DNA of 64,000 nt from Anoplolepis gracilipes (Eukaryota; Arthropoda; Insecta; Hymenoptera; Formicidae), in contig NC_132983.1 in the NCBI RefSeq assembly GCF_047496725.1, positions 1,759,501 to 1,823,500 on the forward strand, written 5' to 3'. The position numbers and the translations under genes are program-made. Shown here piece by piece: positions 13,335 to 26,569 of the stretch. Within the stretch, counting starts at the first letter, position 1; each line of letters begins with the position of its first letter. The notes below the pieces were generated by a model. That model searched no databases. It was not told where the DNA came from and saw nothing but the letters and a program-made list of their open reading frames with translations.

Positions 13335-14159
13335 GATAATATTATTTAAATATTATGAAATATTACACAGTTATGATATTGTAAATGGTTTTTTGTTTTG
13401 AAAAAGTTTTTCGATTTGCCTCCTGTCGAGTTATTAATTTGGCGAAATTGTTTACATAATTTTATATAATTTGCAATTTTATTTAAATTAATTATTTACA
13501 TAACGTCATCATTTTATATAAATAAACTTTCATGAAAATTCTTAAAACATTACGTAGTCGTAGAATTTCGCGATTGATTAAAGTATGATATATCTATCTA
13601 ATATCCGATGCAATAATTATCTAATTATTAGATCCATTAAACTCGTATCAATAATTCCATATCTTTTCAGCGAGTTAAACTACGTTATAAAGTATTAAAT
13701 CTTCAAAATTAGTATACACAAGTTTTGTATTATTTATTAAAATATTGCATTCATTAATTATATAAAAAAAAAAGATTTTGCATATAATGTTTTGCTATTG
13801 AAAAATAATTCATTTTCTTTTTATCTTTTACTCAAAAAAATTTTCTATATATTTTTTCAAAATTCTCCTCATCTCCAAAATTTAAATGTCGAATTAACTT
13901 TCTATTAACCACTAGCAATTAATTTTAAATAAAAACTGCCAAAGAAATTAATTAAAATACTTTAATAGGATTAGCGTAATGAATATATTCTTATAATTTT
14001 CGTTATCTTTCGCACTTTCTACATCCCTTATCCTATGGCCTGACGTTTCGCGCGATATTTTTTCAAACGAGCTTTTCTAATCCCGTCTCTAACATCCGAT
14101 TCAAACGAGCGATTGTACCGAGTGAAGTACGAGGGGGGAAAAAAAATGCAATCACTCAC

Positions 14160-14512
14160 TCTAGCAGATGGACGCAGAAGAGAGCGGCGCCGGGTAACAG
14201 GAAATCGTCGCTGCCGATCCTCCATCTTCTACCGAACGCAATCAAACTCGGCATCCTGCGTGCGACGACGATGACGACATAACCTACCTACGTACGCGAC
14301 GCGAGTACGCACGACGCGACGCGTCACGAAGGTCACGAAGATGCACGCGAACAAGACGAGCGCGCGACTAAACTGCGGGGAACGGGAACGCGAACTGAAA
14401 AAGGCAGACGAACCGGACGATCAGCTGACCGGCCGGCCGCGCTCAAACGTAGGAACGTGGAACGGAGTCACGTGGCCGCGAAACGCGAGACCGTCGCGTC
14501 GTCCTATATAGA
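14160..14512 (-). promoter_or_regulatory. Candidate minus-strand promoter and first exon 1
   Basis: A GC-rich, CpG-rich block. Read on the minus strand, it has a TATATAG box at about 14,512-14,506, a CACGTG E-box at about 14.47 kb, and further on an ATG (14,225) in GC-rich sequence. It ends at donor CTAGA|GTGAGTGATT (exon end 14,160). The order of TATA, GC-rich leader and donor is what a first exon looks like. No downstream partner exon is proven. If it is spliced directly to the candidate exon at 465, the junction A|TG would itself create a start codon. That is speculative. Confidence 0.45.
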
Positions 14513-15962
14513 AAGCTAAAAACGCTGAAATTCGAACTTTTTAATTTTCCTTGAACTTTAGTGTTCTTATTTATATAGATTTATGTCCGGGATCGAAATG
14601 TGGATCATTTACATGATTTTATTTAAGTGAACAATTTTTAATGGCGATTACATGGAATGCAAAATTGCCTGCAAAATATTCTTTTCGATTTGATTATATA
14701 CTCTCCGAAAGGATTTCTGATTACGAGACACAAATATTCTTAATATATTTAGTCATCGTCACTGATAATTTTTGATTCTAATCTTAAGTTTAAAGTTAAT
14801 TTTAATTTTAATTTTTTAATGTTTAATTTTGCAATTTTAATTTTGATTTTAATTTTCAAATTTGACTTTAACTTTAGTTTTGAGTTTTGAATTTAATTGT
14901 AATTTTGATTAGTAGTCTATATGATGTATATTTTATGTTTATAGTTTATTTTATTTTATTTGTTTTATTTTTAATATAATTTATACCATTTGTTATACAA
15001 TCACACACAACACGGACACAATCTCAACAAATGTAAAAAGCTGAAAGTCATCCAAAGCCGAAAGACAAGGATTAATAAAATAATAATAAAAATAATCATC
15101 ATCACAATCTCATGTAGTATAAAAATAAAACAATTTTATTATATTTAAAACAATTTTAAAATTAAATCAATTATTCCTATTTTCTTCTCTCTAAAGGCAC
15201 TAATTATATAAATTCTAAATCACCAGTAGAATAAAAGTTAATACATTTGCCTAGAAGAATTGCAAATGTACTGCAAAATATTTAACAAGCACAATTAATT
15301 GAAAAGAATATTTTACAGGTGATTTTTGTATTCAGTTTCATTATCATTTAAAATTTTTTTACTTAAATAAAATAATGTAAATAATCCACAATTGGACCTT
15401 GAATGCTAGTGTGAACGCATATGTATATGTATATTCAAAATTATTTATGAACAAAAATATAATGATAATAATGCAGCTAACAAACGAAAGAATAAAATAA
15501 AAACAGACATTTAAACAAACTAGTAAAATGTTTGTACGAGACATTTTAAGTAATCATATTAGAAAAATGGCATTTCGAATATTTCTAAGGCACTAAAAAA
15601 ACTTTATAATGCTAGAAGTTAAAAAATATTTAATTTTCTATACATTTTAAATAACGTGTATGCCACAACAACGCGCTTGTTTTGCGGTTAAAACATTGTC
15701 GTAACATAATTAAATACCGAACAACCGCGAACATATATAACTTATTGTTAACATAAAATTATTTTTTCCATCAAATTTAATGCTATATACTTTATAATTA
15801 TAAAAGCCTTGAAATTATAATCTTCATATTACATTACATTTTTAGTAAACTTTCAAAACATCTTTAATTTACATTTTACATTCAATTAATTATCAACATA
15901 GATAAAATGCATTGGTATTCTCCATTGGAATTCTCAGTAAAGAACAAATGTAGCCATTGTTA

Positions 15963-16000
<38 letters not shown>

Positions 16001-18247
16001 GTGTGATATGTGCTATTAACAATAAAAAGAAATTGCATGCATATACAGTAATCCAAATAATAATGTCTGCTACACATTTCCCTTATCATGTATATGCATG
16101 CAATGTAAAATGAACATTTTCCAAGATATCGTATTATTATATTAATATAAAAAATATCATTCGGCGCAAAATAGAATTTTAGAGCGCACATACTTACTAA
16201 TTATATTTATTCTTTTTACGTAAAGCCACCAAGAGGATTCTAAAATTAACGATAGTTGATTTAGAATTCTTTCGGTGAATCTAAGATTAAACGACAATTG
16301 CTTTCTCCCTATCTCTAGTCTTAATTAAATGTCTACTATTAAGTGCATAGTATTATGTATCTTTGAATGCAGATTCCAATTGTATGGATTAAAAAGTCCG
16401 CAATTCTTTTGTTTAAAAATCAACTTATTGATCTAAATATTCTTTTAAATTCTCTTCACATAAAAAAAGATAAATATATCTGGAAGGTTGTCTATGTTAC
16501 TACACACTTTTTGCGTAATATATTTTCGTATTATTAATGTTTAAAAATAATCATGATTTACACGCTCACATTGTATATACGTACTTGTTATTATACTAAT
16601 AATTCTATTAACGTATTTTGCATTTCTTTGTTTTAAACGTATTTAAAATGATTAATTGATAATTTATATAAATGTATATTAATTCGAAATTTAAATATAA
16701 AGAAAAAAAAAAAGTGGAAGAAAAGAACGGAAAAATATACATCTTGCACAGAAAATAAAAATAAATTATTTTTTTTACAAAGAAAATTAACGGGTTTGCC
16801 TTTCGGAATTTAACATTAATTCGAATTAAACTCATCACGTTAGTAATTTATAAGTTACGTTAACAATTCGATAAGAATATTCCTACATGTTAGAATTGAC
16901 CTAGAAATGCGGAAATCCACAAAACCGCTAGCCGGAAATCAATGAAACGGGGAATATTCATTTGCAATGAATTCAGTCTATTTCATGAAAATTTAAAATT
17001 ATGACTTAATTATAATCAAGCATCGTGATTATATCGCATTGCTTGACAGAATTGATGCCTCTAACGAGAAGCTTGTCGGCCGTAATATATATTGAAAGCA
17101 ATTTTGCGGTTGGCAAAAACGAAAATGGACGATCGCCAAATTTTCTTCCACCCCCGCCGGGTCCATTTATTCATCGTGAAATTCTCAAAAAAATTATCGA
17201 AATATAGGCGCGATTTAACAACGAAAAAAAAAAAAAAAAGAAAAAAAAAGAAAAACTGTCGCGAGCGCGTGAAAAAATTAAATTAACAAAAATTTCAACA
17301 AGTTGTGTAGTTATTTGAAAACAAATTAATATTATTGCCATTATAACTTGCAAACGACCTCAAAGTGTGCTAAATAACGGCATAGTATATCCCACGCGAG
17401 AGATTCTCGATCATTGCTAATAATACACGGGAAAAATGTTCTCGCGCGACCGACTTTTCTTGAAAAACAATGACTGTGGCCCGCGTGTGGCATAGAAAAT
17501 GCAGAAAATAAAAAAGCTTATCGCAAATACACATCTCGCGTTACACTCACAAGATCTACGTGAAGAAATCACATTTTTATGTTTTAATTTTTCATAACTT
17601 ATTATATATTAATAACACATATAATATATATTAATATAATACTAATATAATATGATACAATATATAATATTATTATAATATATTATATTAATATATCAAT
17701 ATAAAATAATATTAATAAAATTAATATTATTATTATTAAAAATATTATTAATAATATATAATATGTATAATTAGTGTCAATATTTGAACTAACATAACTG
17801 CATATATAGAATAAAATCTTTATATGATTATATTCATTTATTTATCATCTAATTAACGCTCGCGATCCCAGTTAGATTATTATCTATTCAGCTGCAATTT
17901 CGATCGATTGCAACTTTTACCTTACAACACACACACACAATAAAGTCTAGTCGGCCATCGATTTTTATCTCTATGCTCAAGGAATACGTAATGCGAAAAA
18001 TATGCCCGAAAGGTATTGCAATTGACTTGGGAATGACAGAAGAAGCGCGAAGTGATCTTTTTAATCCGCATACAGCGTTTGCACACAACAAACTCTGAAA
18101 ATAACAAACCAATACCCTGTTCCGAGAATAATCAAGGCCGCGCTCACACTCTTGAAAATGATCCCCCGTTTATGTGGCGTATCACTATTTTCGCTCAAGT
18201 CATCTCAAGCGCAATCTCGGAAGCGTGCTAATCGGGAGAATGCCAAA

Positions 18248-18288
<41 letters not shown>

Positions 18289-18574
18289 AGATTCAAACTT
18301 TAGCTATCGATCAACATAAATTCGCGTGTTGTATGTACAGTTGAATTGTTTTCAAGGAATCGCGAACACCGCCGCGATAATCCCGCTTCTGAATTTAGGA
18401 TGCTTCCGATATATACCGGGGTGGATTCATCTGACAAGAGAGAGGAAAGCCAAAACTCACACGAGGGATTTCAATCTCTGAATTGATTTCTTTGTAGTAA
18501 AAATGCAGAGACCTTTTTGAGTCTGAAGCTAACGAAATGCTTCTCGTTTCAATTAAGTTTCAAAAAAAATTCGC

Positions 18575-18623
18575 AAAAATAAAAAAAATTTTTAATTTTT
18601 TTTTTTTTTCGTTTTTATATCTC

Positions 18624-18660
<37 letters not shown>

Positions 18661-18898
18661 ATTTAACCAAAGAAATATATGAAGTGACAGAAACATATCG
18701 CGTGGAAAATGCGCGTGTATTTTTTTCTCTCTTTTCTTTCAAAACACATTCGCAAATAAAATAAAAAAAATCTTTTTTTTTTTTTTACTCAATTTTCTCT
18801 CTCGACCTTAAAAAAAAGAGACTTGACCAAAGAATATATGAAGATAGGTTGGGACATATCGCGCGGAAAATGTGCATATCTTTTTTTTTTTTGTCTCT
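18575..18898 (+). repeat. Diverged tandem duplication, about 160-bp unit
   Basis: Two adjacent units share the order: T-run, CTT + A-run, GAGA, a (T/G)ACCAAAGAA(A)TATATGAAG core, ACATATCGCG(T/C)GGAAAATG, then a T/C-rich tail. The cores are at about 18,658-18,733 and 18,818-18,898. The poly-A tract of unit 1 is much longer than that of unit 2. Confidence 0.7.
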
Positions 18899-20202
18899 CC
18901 AACTTTAGATTCTGCCAGAATACATATTTCAGAAAGAGATCAGCGACTTTAGCCATCGATCGCTGATGATGTTGCAGATGAGTTTGCTAGTCGAAACCAC
19001 GTTTACGATACATATCAATTAACAGTTCCTACAGGAAATGAATTGAACGGAATTCGCGAGGAAATTTCCCTAATTGGCGCATATCAAATCGAATATATAG
19101 GTCGAGTTTGAGAAGGCATCGAAGGGTATGGTACTGTAGTAAAAGCACTCGTTAACGTAAGGGATAAGATGAATAATTAAACTTGTGCGACTCTCGATTT
19201 TAGCGAATGAAATTTAGTATATTTTACGAGTATATCAGAAGGATTTAATTGGCTATATAATTAATAGTAAAGAATTCCGTCTAAACTTTTAAACAAGCAA
19301 TAATTAACAAGTTTCTCCGCCTAAATGCATACAACTTTTACCTACAAGCTTTGAATTTAATTGAAAAGAAAAAGATATTTAACGCAGTAAAATGTGTTGC
19401 ATAAAAGGATAGCTTTTCTCGAATAAAATTTCTCCAATTCTAAATTCGTTAAAACCATCTAACGAAGAATCTATTGTTAAAAAGTTGAGAATTCGACGTA
19501 TCTAATAGCGATATTTTCGACGGCGATATATTTAAGCATGATAATTATAGAAATAATAATTTTGTAGTTAAAAGTTTCAGTAAATTGCAAATACGTTAAT
19601 GATTGAATATGATATTCTTCCTGAATCTTACTCAAAGTTATTTGAAGTAAATTTACTTCAAGATATGCAATTTAATACACTCACGAATATGCGCAACTGA
19701 TTTATTGAATAAATTTAAATTTATAACAATGAGTATAAAGTGTCACACGACCTTTGAATTATGTAAATATTACCACAGTTCGAAAATGGCAAGTTGTATT
19801 ATAAATATACTTTTTAAATAGAATGTTCTTTCGATTTTTTCAAAAAAATAATAAAAATTTTTCAACTTATCAGCCCCTTTCAACAATTAATTTATAGTTT
19901 TAATTTTAAAAATATTTAATGCAATTTTAATTATTTTATTAAATAAAAATAATCAACAATTTTAATAATTTATGCATTGTATTTGGATACTAGCTGCATG
20001 TGAAATTAATAGAATCAAGTGTTTCGTGTTGAAAAATTGTTCATTCTTAAGTTAGTTTCGATATAAAAAAATTGACGAAGCAATATAAGTCAGTCTTTAT
20101 GATAGGTAATCTTTGAGTATCTATTCTAATTGTATTTACAATAATTGCAACAAGAGAAATATATAATTAAAAATCTCAGAATATGAAAAAATTAATTAAC
20201 TT

Positions 20203-20396
20203 AGACCCAGTTCCACAAATGTTATTTTGGCCTTAAGCGAGACTCAAAATTTTAATCGACTAATCACAATTAATTCTTACTAATATTCTTGTTAATCACA
20301 ATTAAATTCTTACATACATCAAAATGTTTGGTCAATTTACTTGTGGCCTTACAAAATAACATTTGGGTAATTTGGACCTTAGGTTATACAGAGAAC
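20203..20396. mobile_element. Short inverted-repeat element (MITE-like)
   Basis: The left end starts GACCCAGTTCCACAAATG and includes AAATGTTATTTTGGCCTTA. The right end, read on the minus strand, starts GGTCCAAATTACCCAAATG and includes ATGTTATTTTGTAAGGCC. The arms are roughly 35 bp and imperfect. An internal 17-nt word (AATCGACTAATCACAAT) recurs in inverse orientation at 54,792-54,808 inside cyclin G intron 1, suggesting a family. It is non-coding. Confidence 0.5.
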
Positions 20397-20826
20397 AACG
20401 TTTCTTTACCTTCATAGTATATGTTTATTTGACTATATTATTAATATTATTTTATACAAAACATTATTTTATTGAAGAAAAATTTGATTGTTTCATCACA
20501 AATACAATTTAATACATTTGATTCAAATATTAGCCTTATTTGTTTCCAATAACTTATTAAGTACTTGTTTATGTTTTTGAATTTTCTGAAGAAATAATGT
20601 AATTTAAGTAAAAAAAAAATATTTCATTTAAAATAAACATACATGATATTTTTTGAAAGTTAAACAATCGTATTTCAAATATTAATTCAACTGAATTATT
20701 CCAATAATTAAATCTCTTTATCTCATAAAAAAAAAAAAAAATAAAATGTCTGAAATGCAAAGAAACGCTTTTCTCTGCGTGTGCAATCCTTCGCTTTGGA
20801 TTTTATCTTCACGTTAATCCACTCAC

Positions 20827-21460
20827 CAAATAATATGCACGATGAACAGGAAAGCGCCGGGCACGACGAGGTCGTCGCTGCCGACGCTCCAGCGTCGCCG
20901 GAACACCACGATACCAGGCATCTCTCGTCACGTCGTCGTCGTCGCCGCCTTCGTCGTCGTCGTCTTCTTCCATCCAATAAGCCGGCGACCGCGAGTCCAC
21001 CTCACACGCGAATCACCGCGCGAATGCTCGTCGCCCGATTTGTCCGACGATCAACGTGGCGAGTGATCGACGACGGCACCCGACGACGCCGACGTCGGCG
21101 TCGCGCGGCGCGCCGAGTGCACTGACAATCACGGTGGCCCTTGTTGTTATCGCATTGCTTCGCGCTGTCCATCCTTGGTCGGCGAACGACCTGTCACCGA
21201 CGACGACGACGACACATTCCTCTTGCCCTCCGTCACCGACGGCGCACCGCATCGCGCCGCTCGGCCGCGATAATCGTCCAGCGCTATCGCTGCTCTCTAT
21301 TCACATCGATAACAATATCACTGGTTGTGAGACTGATGGAACCAGGATGGACGAAACAGGCCGCTCTACCACGCGGCACCGATGTCCCTCGGCGGATGTT
21401 CCTCGCAAAGTCCTCCGCGGAAGGTATCCAATTTCGTATACTCGGCTAGCAAGCAAGCAC
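20827..21460 (-). promoter_or_regulatory. Candidate minus-strand first exon and promoter 2
   Basis: A strongly GC- and CpG-rich block with (CGA/GAC)n-like trinucleotide runs. On the minus strand it ends at donor TATTTG|GTGAGTGG (exon end 20,827). TCAGT initiator-like words occur upstream in the block. Several frames are open on both strands, but their Arg- or Val-rich products come from trinucleotide repeats, so I do not call a protein. It is probably an untranslated first exon. Confidence 0.42.
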
Positions 21461-22118
21461 TAGGGCGCGAAATCGATTTCGGGACACCTTTATGTCGTTT
21501 CCTTGCAATTTTGTAAGAGACGACGGAAATTCTTATCCCCTGGAAAATGAAAAGAGATGACACCATTTTTTTCTCAAATCAATATTGCAACCATAAACGT
21601 GCGTTTGCTTCGCGTGATAAATCAGACATACTTTTTAGATCATCTATATAATTCGCGATAAAATTCTATTTATAACTTTAAGTATCTCGTTGTAATATGG
21701 AAAACACAATATATATGCACATTTGAAAAAAATAAACATATATGTATGGAGCAGAATATAAAATTAAAAATAGAAAACTCGTGTAAATTTTTATCTATAT
21801 ATAGCGGTATTTGTAGAATTTAAAGATTATTTTAATATTGTTTCTAAATCAAATATACTATATATTCTAGTTTTATTTTATAGATACTAAATGTAAGATA
21901 ATTTAAATTAATTAGAAAACTTTATTTGCAATATTCTTTCATATATCAGATTAAAAAGTAAATTAAAAATTCTATGCGTGTAATTGGCTTTCAGAAATGA
22001 CCTTTTCATTAATGAAAAGAAACTTTTAAACATTTTTCTTTCAAGTATTCGAACATTTCCGATGTGCTTCTACTTTTTTAAATAACTCAAAGATTCATTA
22101 GAAAATTATATTTGTTAA

Positions 22119-22633
22119 GGGTGTCTACTCACAAATCTTGCAAAAAAATTTGAAAATCCCCTAATCTTTCAGGTAATTTTGTTCAAAATTCCAAGTAAAG
22201 AGAATATTTTCAAGATTTTTTAAATACAATTTTCTAAAATAAATTTTTTTATCGTAAAATGCAGTTTTCTAATGCTTTTCGCTCAAAGAAAAAAAATTAA
22301 ACTTAAAAAATCAAAGCCACTTAAGTGCTTACAAACATACTGAATAGCTTTCGTTAAGATAAACATTTTTAACTTTTGTAACATTTTTATTTTTTATCAC
22401 TAAAAATTAAAATAAAGAATACGTACTGCATATTCAATATTTTATCAAGACATTAAATATATAAACAGAAATCAACATATATTTATAATTTATAATGTAA
22501 GAGCAAAATTATGGAAAAAAGAATTTTTTTAATTTTCTGCAATAAAATTCCATGAGAATCATTTGATTTTCAGCTATAAAGAAATTTTCTGAGAATTCCA
22601 GGTTTTTCCAAGGCTGTTATATATAACACCTTG
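22119..22633 (+). mobile_element. Dispersed TIR repeat family, copy B
   Basis: Preceded by TTAA, it begins GGGTGTCTACTC and carries the family blocks: CCCTAATCTTTCAGGTAA, AAGAGAATATTTTCAAGA, TTTCTAAAATAAATTTTTTT, then GAGAATTCCAGG near the end. It ends ATAACACCTTG, the inverse of an AAGGTGT-type start. It is about 515 bp, with no transposase. It is the best-preserved copy along with C. Confidence 0.65.
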
Positions 22634-23698
22634 TTGTTAGCAAATAATGAGAAAACTTTGATTGTTTGAATCGTTTGAAATTGGTCTTTTCGACCTACAT
22701 TGTATATGTTGTGTCGGAAAATATATCCCCTCGCGATCTCTCTACGTGTTTTGTCATCAAGAAAATCGCACGGAAACAACGTTGGATAGCGACAAACGAA
22801 AAAACTCACTCATTATTCCAACCGTGAAATAGCGAATTAAATTGCCCGAGCTTTTCGCGGAAGGAAACTCGAGAGGAAAAACAAAAAGTTTTCGCTCGCC
22901 GTTCCTTAAAGGAGTCTCGGGTCGTCCTTAAAGAGTTAAGCATCTCTGAATCGTGTAGCGACTTTGAATTGTATGGAAGAATCTTCATGTATATCGTAAA
23001 TCGCGTTGCGAAAGCAGTGCATTACGTACATTCGAGATTCTCTGCACGATTTATGACTGCACTTTTTATGAAATGCATTTGTAAAGCGTAACAACTATCG
23101 TCATACTAATATCAGAGAAAACAATCTTTATGAGGTAATTAGCAAGAAAATCCCCCGCAACGGTCGAATACGATAAAATTGAACGCTTACAATCAAAATG
23201 CGATCGTTCAAATCACCTCGATCGATCAAATCAAGACGCGAGATTTTTTAGTGAAACTGTAATAAAATATAAATCCCATTTTCTTTGCCTTCCGATGTCA
23301 CGTAAGATGGAAGACTCGGTTGGAGAAGTTTATCGACCACAATAAAGTTACGAACTTTTGCACACGATGACGATGTCAAGGGTCGACGAAAATTCACTTC
23401 TCCTTCTTGTTCTAATTTTTTGTAAAACAATTTGAAATCCGACAAAGTTACAACGTATTAGCCCGAAGTAAAGGCTAAGTACGTTGAGAAACGGAAAAAT
23501 TCCAATTATTCAGTCACTAGTGTATTTTTTTACTCGCAGCGATATTGCATCGCGAAAAAGGCAACGCGGAATAATTACGGCTCTTTCCAAGGCATTGAAA
23601 GAAAAATATCAACGCGATAAACGTGACAATTATACGCTTGCGTGCAAAGTATTTAATGTTTCGGATGTAATGAAACTAAGAAAAAGTTTGAAATTGAG

Positions 23699-23886
23699 TT
23701 AAAAAAATTCCCTCATCTTCCAGATATGTTTATTCAAAATGTTTTATTCAGATAAATAAAATATTTTCAAGATTATGAAAAAGATAATTTGTTTTTTCAT
23801 TTCCTGAGTTTCAATAAAATTCCATGAAAATTGTTTAATTAAAAAAATTAACTAAAAAAAGTCCAGGTTTTTTCAGAGTAGACCCT
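23699..23886 (+). mobile_element. Dispersed TIR repeat family, copy D (truncated)
   Basis: It starts within the family at AAATTCCCTCATCTTCCAG, lacks the middle, and retains the 3' blocks (AATAAAATTCCATGA and a CCAGGTTTTTTCAG word). It ends GAGTAGACCC, an exact inverse of the GGGT(G)TCTACTC start of copy B. This confirms that the family has terminal inverted repeats. Confidence 0.55.
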
Positions 23887-25635
23887 TGTGAGTTAAACAA
23901 AGATGTACTTGGCGGGAAAAACAATGTAAAATAATATATCATCGTCGCGTCAATCATATATCATAAACACACCGTGAAACGCATGACAGATTCACGTGTA
24001 TTGGAAAAAATATGTAATTTAAAAATATGTTCCACTCTCTCTTTTCCTTAAATTCGAATTCGCACTTGATTTATGTGAAATAACAGAATAAACTAGTTCG
24101 ATTTTTTTGCCGAGAATCTTTGTGTCGTCCAGGATTAATTCGTGTGACCTTCGATTATATAATATTTTATTACAAATCATTCTCCGACCTTCCAAGACCT
24201 CGACACGGGGGAAGGAGCCGAATTGTCGAATCGAACGTGCCGTTGCAATGGTGTAGAAAATACACTAGGGTGTACGACGCGATGTTAATTCTCCGGGTCT
24301 GTGCGTGCGCGAATAAATCGATATCGTCTAATTAAATTAACGTTTGCTGGTGAACGGTCGTATTCGTGCGAACACGCATGAATTATAGACCGGCAAACTT
24401 ATCCTCGCTCTTTCTCTTTTTCTCTTTAGCGTTATACTTATTGTTGCCAATTGCTATCATATGATCATTTATCTTGGCAATGACGTAACTTGGATTTTAA
24501 GACACGAATTTTCGCGAGATACGAATCAGATTTATTTCTAAAAAAAAAAAAAAAATGAAGGAATCACGTGTCGTGATTTTGAGAGGAGCGAGATCAGTTT
24601 CAATCTTCTCGCTGAAATTCGCATGTAATTCTTTATTAGCTTACTTTTATAATTGGACGATTATTACTGAAACTCGATATATATATATCATTCGGATAAA
24701 GTTGAAAGAAATTGAGATCGCGACGATTATTTTGAGAAACTAAAACCTTCGTTTAAATTTGTAATGCTTCGTAAGTTATTGAAATTATGCATTTATTACT
24801 GAAATTCAATATATCATTATCGAAGTAAAGCTAGACTTTACGTCAACCAAATTTAACCGTAACAATTCCAAATTAATGAAATTTCTAAGATCCAACTTTA
24901 GTTGAATCACTCGAATTAACCGCGATAAAATTAAAGCTTGATGAGATTTCTAAAATAACTACATCCACTAAACTCGCACAACCACGAATGAATTAAATGA
25001 CATTAGCAAGTAGACGGAAATTAGTGCATGTATACGTTGAAAAAAACATGTAAAATTACACGCCGTATTACAAATAATATGTAAATACAAAGAGAATATG
25101 TAATAATAATAATAAAATGTATATTTCCATTATTTAATATATATAATTTGGCACCTGTATTAACTTAAACTTTCTCCAACGTTGATTAACTTTAATCTCG
25201 ATTTAAACTTTATCTTCGTCTTTTTTAGATAAGTTTTGAAAAAAAAAAAAAAAGATGAAGATATAAAAATTTATTTATTTATAAAAGTTTATTATATTTA
25301 AAGTTTACTTTATTTATTGTAATATGATTTGTTATAAATTTATTTTATTAAAGATTATTTTATTTATTATAAAAGTTTATTTTTATTTAAATTAATCGCT
25401 AAAAAAACTGACCTTTGTGCATGTAATTTTACGTAAATATTTGTTTTATAGCGTGCGCTAATCGAATATGTAACCGTTCAATTGACATTACTAGGTTATA
25501 CGTATTATTCTCTTCATATGCGATAAAAATCCTTGAATCTTTTACCAGTAGCACTTCTCTAATTTCGGTGTCCCAAGATCGTTGATAATCGCTTTTAATT
25601 CGACTCGTGAAGATTGCGCTTTCGGGGGCGCTTAC

Positions 25636-26260
25636 CGTGGTCGACGGCGAGATTCACCGCGTCGTCGGCGACGACGACCCTCGGCGTCGGTTCGTCGGCC
25701 AGCGTGTCCGGCGACCGATCACCGGACTCTCTATCCTCTCCCGTTCCCTATCCCCCGGAGCAAGGACGCGTCTCCTTTCGTCTACGTGTCCCTTTGTCCT
25801 TCCTTTGTTTTCACGGGAGCGCGATTCGACGAGGGAGAGAAAGGGAAAGAAAGAGCGAGAGAGAGCGAGAGAGAGCAAGAGAGAGAGAGAGAGAGTAGCG
25901 TTCCTTCCTTCTCGTCTCCGGGTCCTATTCGCGGCGAGAAACGAACAACCCGCTACCGGGATCAAGCCGGAAGCTTTCCTCGCGTTCTCCTCGACGTCAT
26001 GTCACTCTCCTTCGGAAATCGCAAAAAAAAAAAAAAATAAATAAATAAAATGAAAACTTCGCACCACCACTAAGTACCACGGCCACGTGCCACGAGAGAG
26101 CGCGTATCACGACGACACGTCGGCGCCACCACCGCGACAGGAACGCATCTCTCGACCGGCGAGAAGCGTAGAGCGTGACACGAGTCAAGCCGAGCCACCC
26201 CGAACCCCGAACGCGACTGACTGATCGCGAACCACCGTGCCGGCCCCGAGGTGGCACCCG
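25636..26260 (-). promoter_or_regulatory. Candidate minus-strand first exon and promoter 3
   Basis: A GC-rich, CpG-rich block with an internal (GA)n tract (about 25,850-25,896). On the minus strand it ends at the strong donor CCACG|GTAAGCGCC (exon end 25,636). A CAGTCAGTCG initiator-like word lies near 26.22 kb. Open frames on both strands are low-complexity and not recognisable. The neighbouring C/T-rich DNA (26.26-26.46 kb) would be upstream promoter sequence. Confidence 0.45.
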
Positions 26261-26569
26261 AGGCGAGCCCTCTCCCCTCCCCCCGCCCCTCTACCGAAGG
26301 ACCGTCTCTTCCCTCCCGTCACGCGCCTGCGTCCGTCCCGATTGTCATTGCATCGCGCGCACCCCCTCCCTCCCTGGCTCTCTCCCCCGCCCCGGGGAAT
26401 GTTTGTTCCGTGTTCTTCTTTTTTTTTCTCTCTCTCTCTCTCTCTCTCCCCCCTGCCTTTTTTTACCCTTATTTTCGCGTTTGTCGCGACATGTATTCTG
26501 CAGGTCGATCGGTGGATTTAGTAGTTTACTATGATGATATCACGCGTACTATTTATGTACGTGGTGGTT

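Larger units (their letters stand above)
466..14159. other. Long gene-free AT-rich stretch, probably intronic or intergenic
   Basis: About 13.7 kb without any reading frame I can support as a gene. It holds microsatellites, a TA-flanked MITE at 3.5-3.9 kb, a CpG-rich block at 5.4-5.8 kb, one copy of a dispersed repeat at 11.1-11.5 kb and a foldback repeat at 13.1-13.3 kb. If the minus-strand first exons at 14 kb and beyond splice to the left edge, this whole stretch is intron. Confidence 0.5.
14513..20826. other. Gene-free AT-rich stretch
   Basis: No gene is supported. It contains a 29-bp poly-A near 15.97 kb, AT-rich low-complexity DNA, a (TA)n tract at about 18,253-18,286, a tandem duplication at 18.6-18.9 kb and an inverted-repeat element at 20.2-20.4 kb. 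Confidence 0.6.
21467..25600. other. Gene-free AT-rich stretch
   Basis: No gene is supported. It contains two copies of the dispersed TIR repeat (22.12-22.63 and 23.70-23.89 kb). The remainder is AT-rich unique DNA with A-runs near 24.55 and 25.24 kb. Confidence 0.6.

Noticed and set aside
20781..21463. Long open frames on both strands (up to 135 codons), Arg-, Val- and Asp-rich
   Set aside because: They are products of CpG-rich trinucleotide repeats read in all frames. None has a recognisable domain. The block is better explained as a first exon or promoter.
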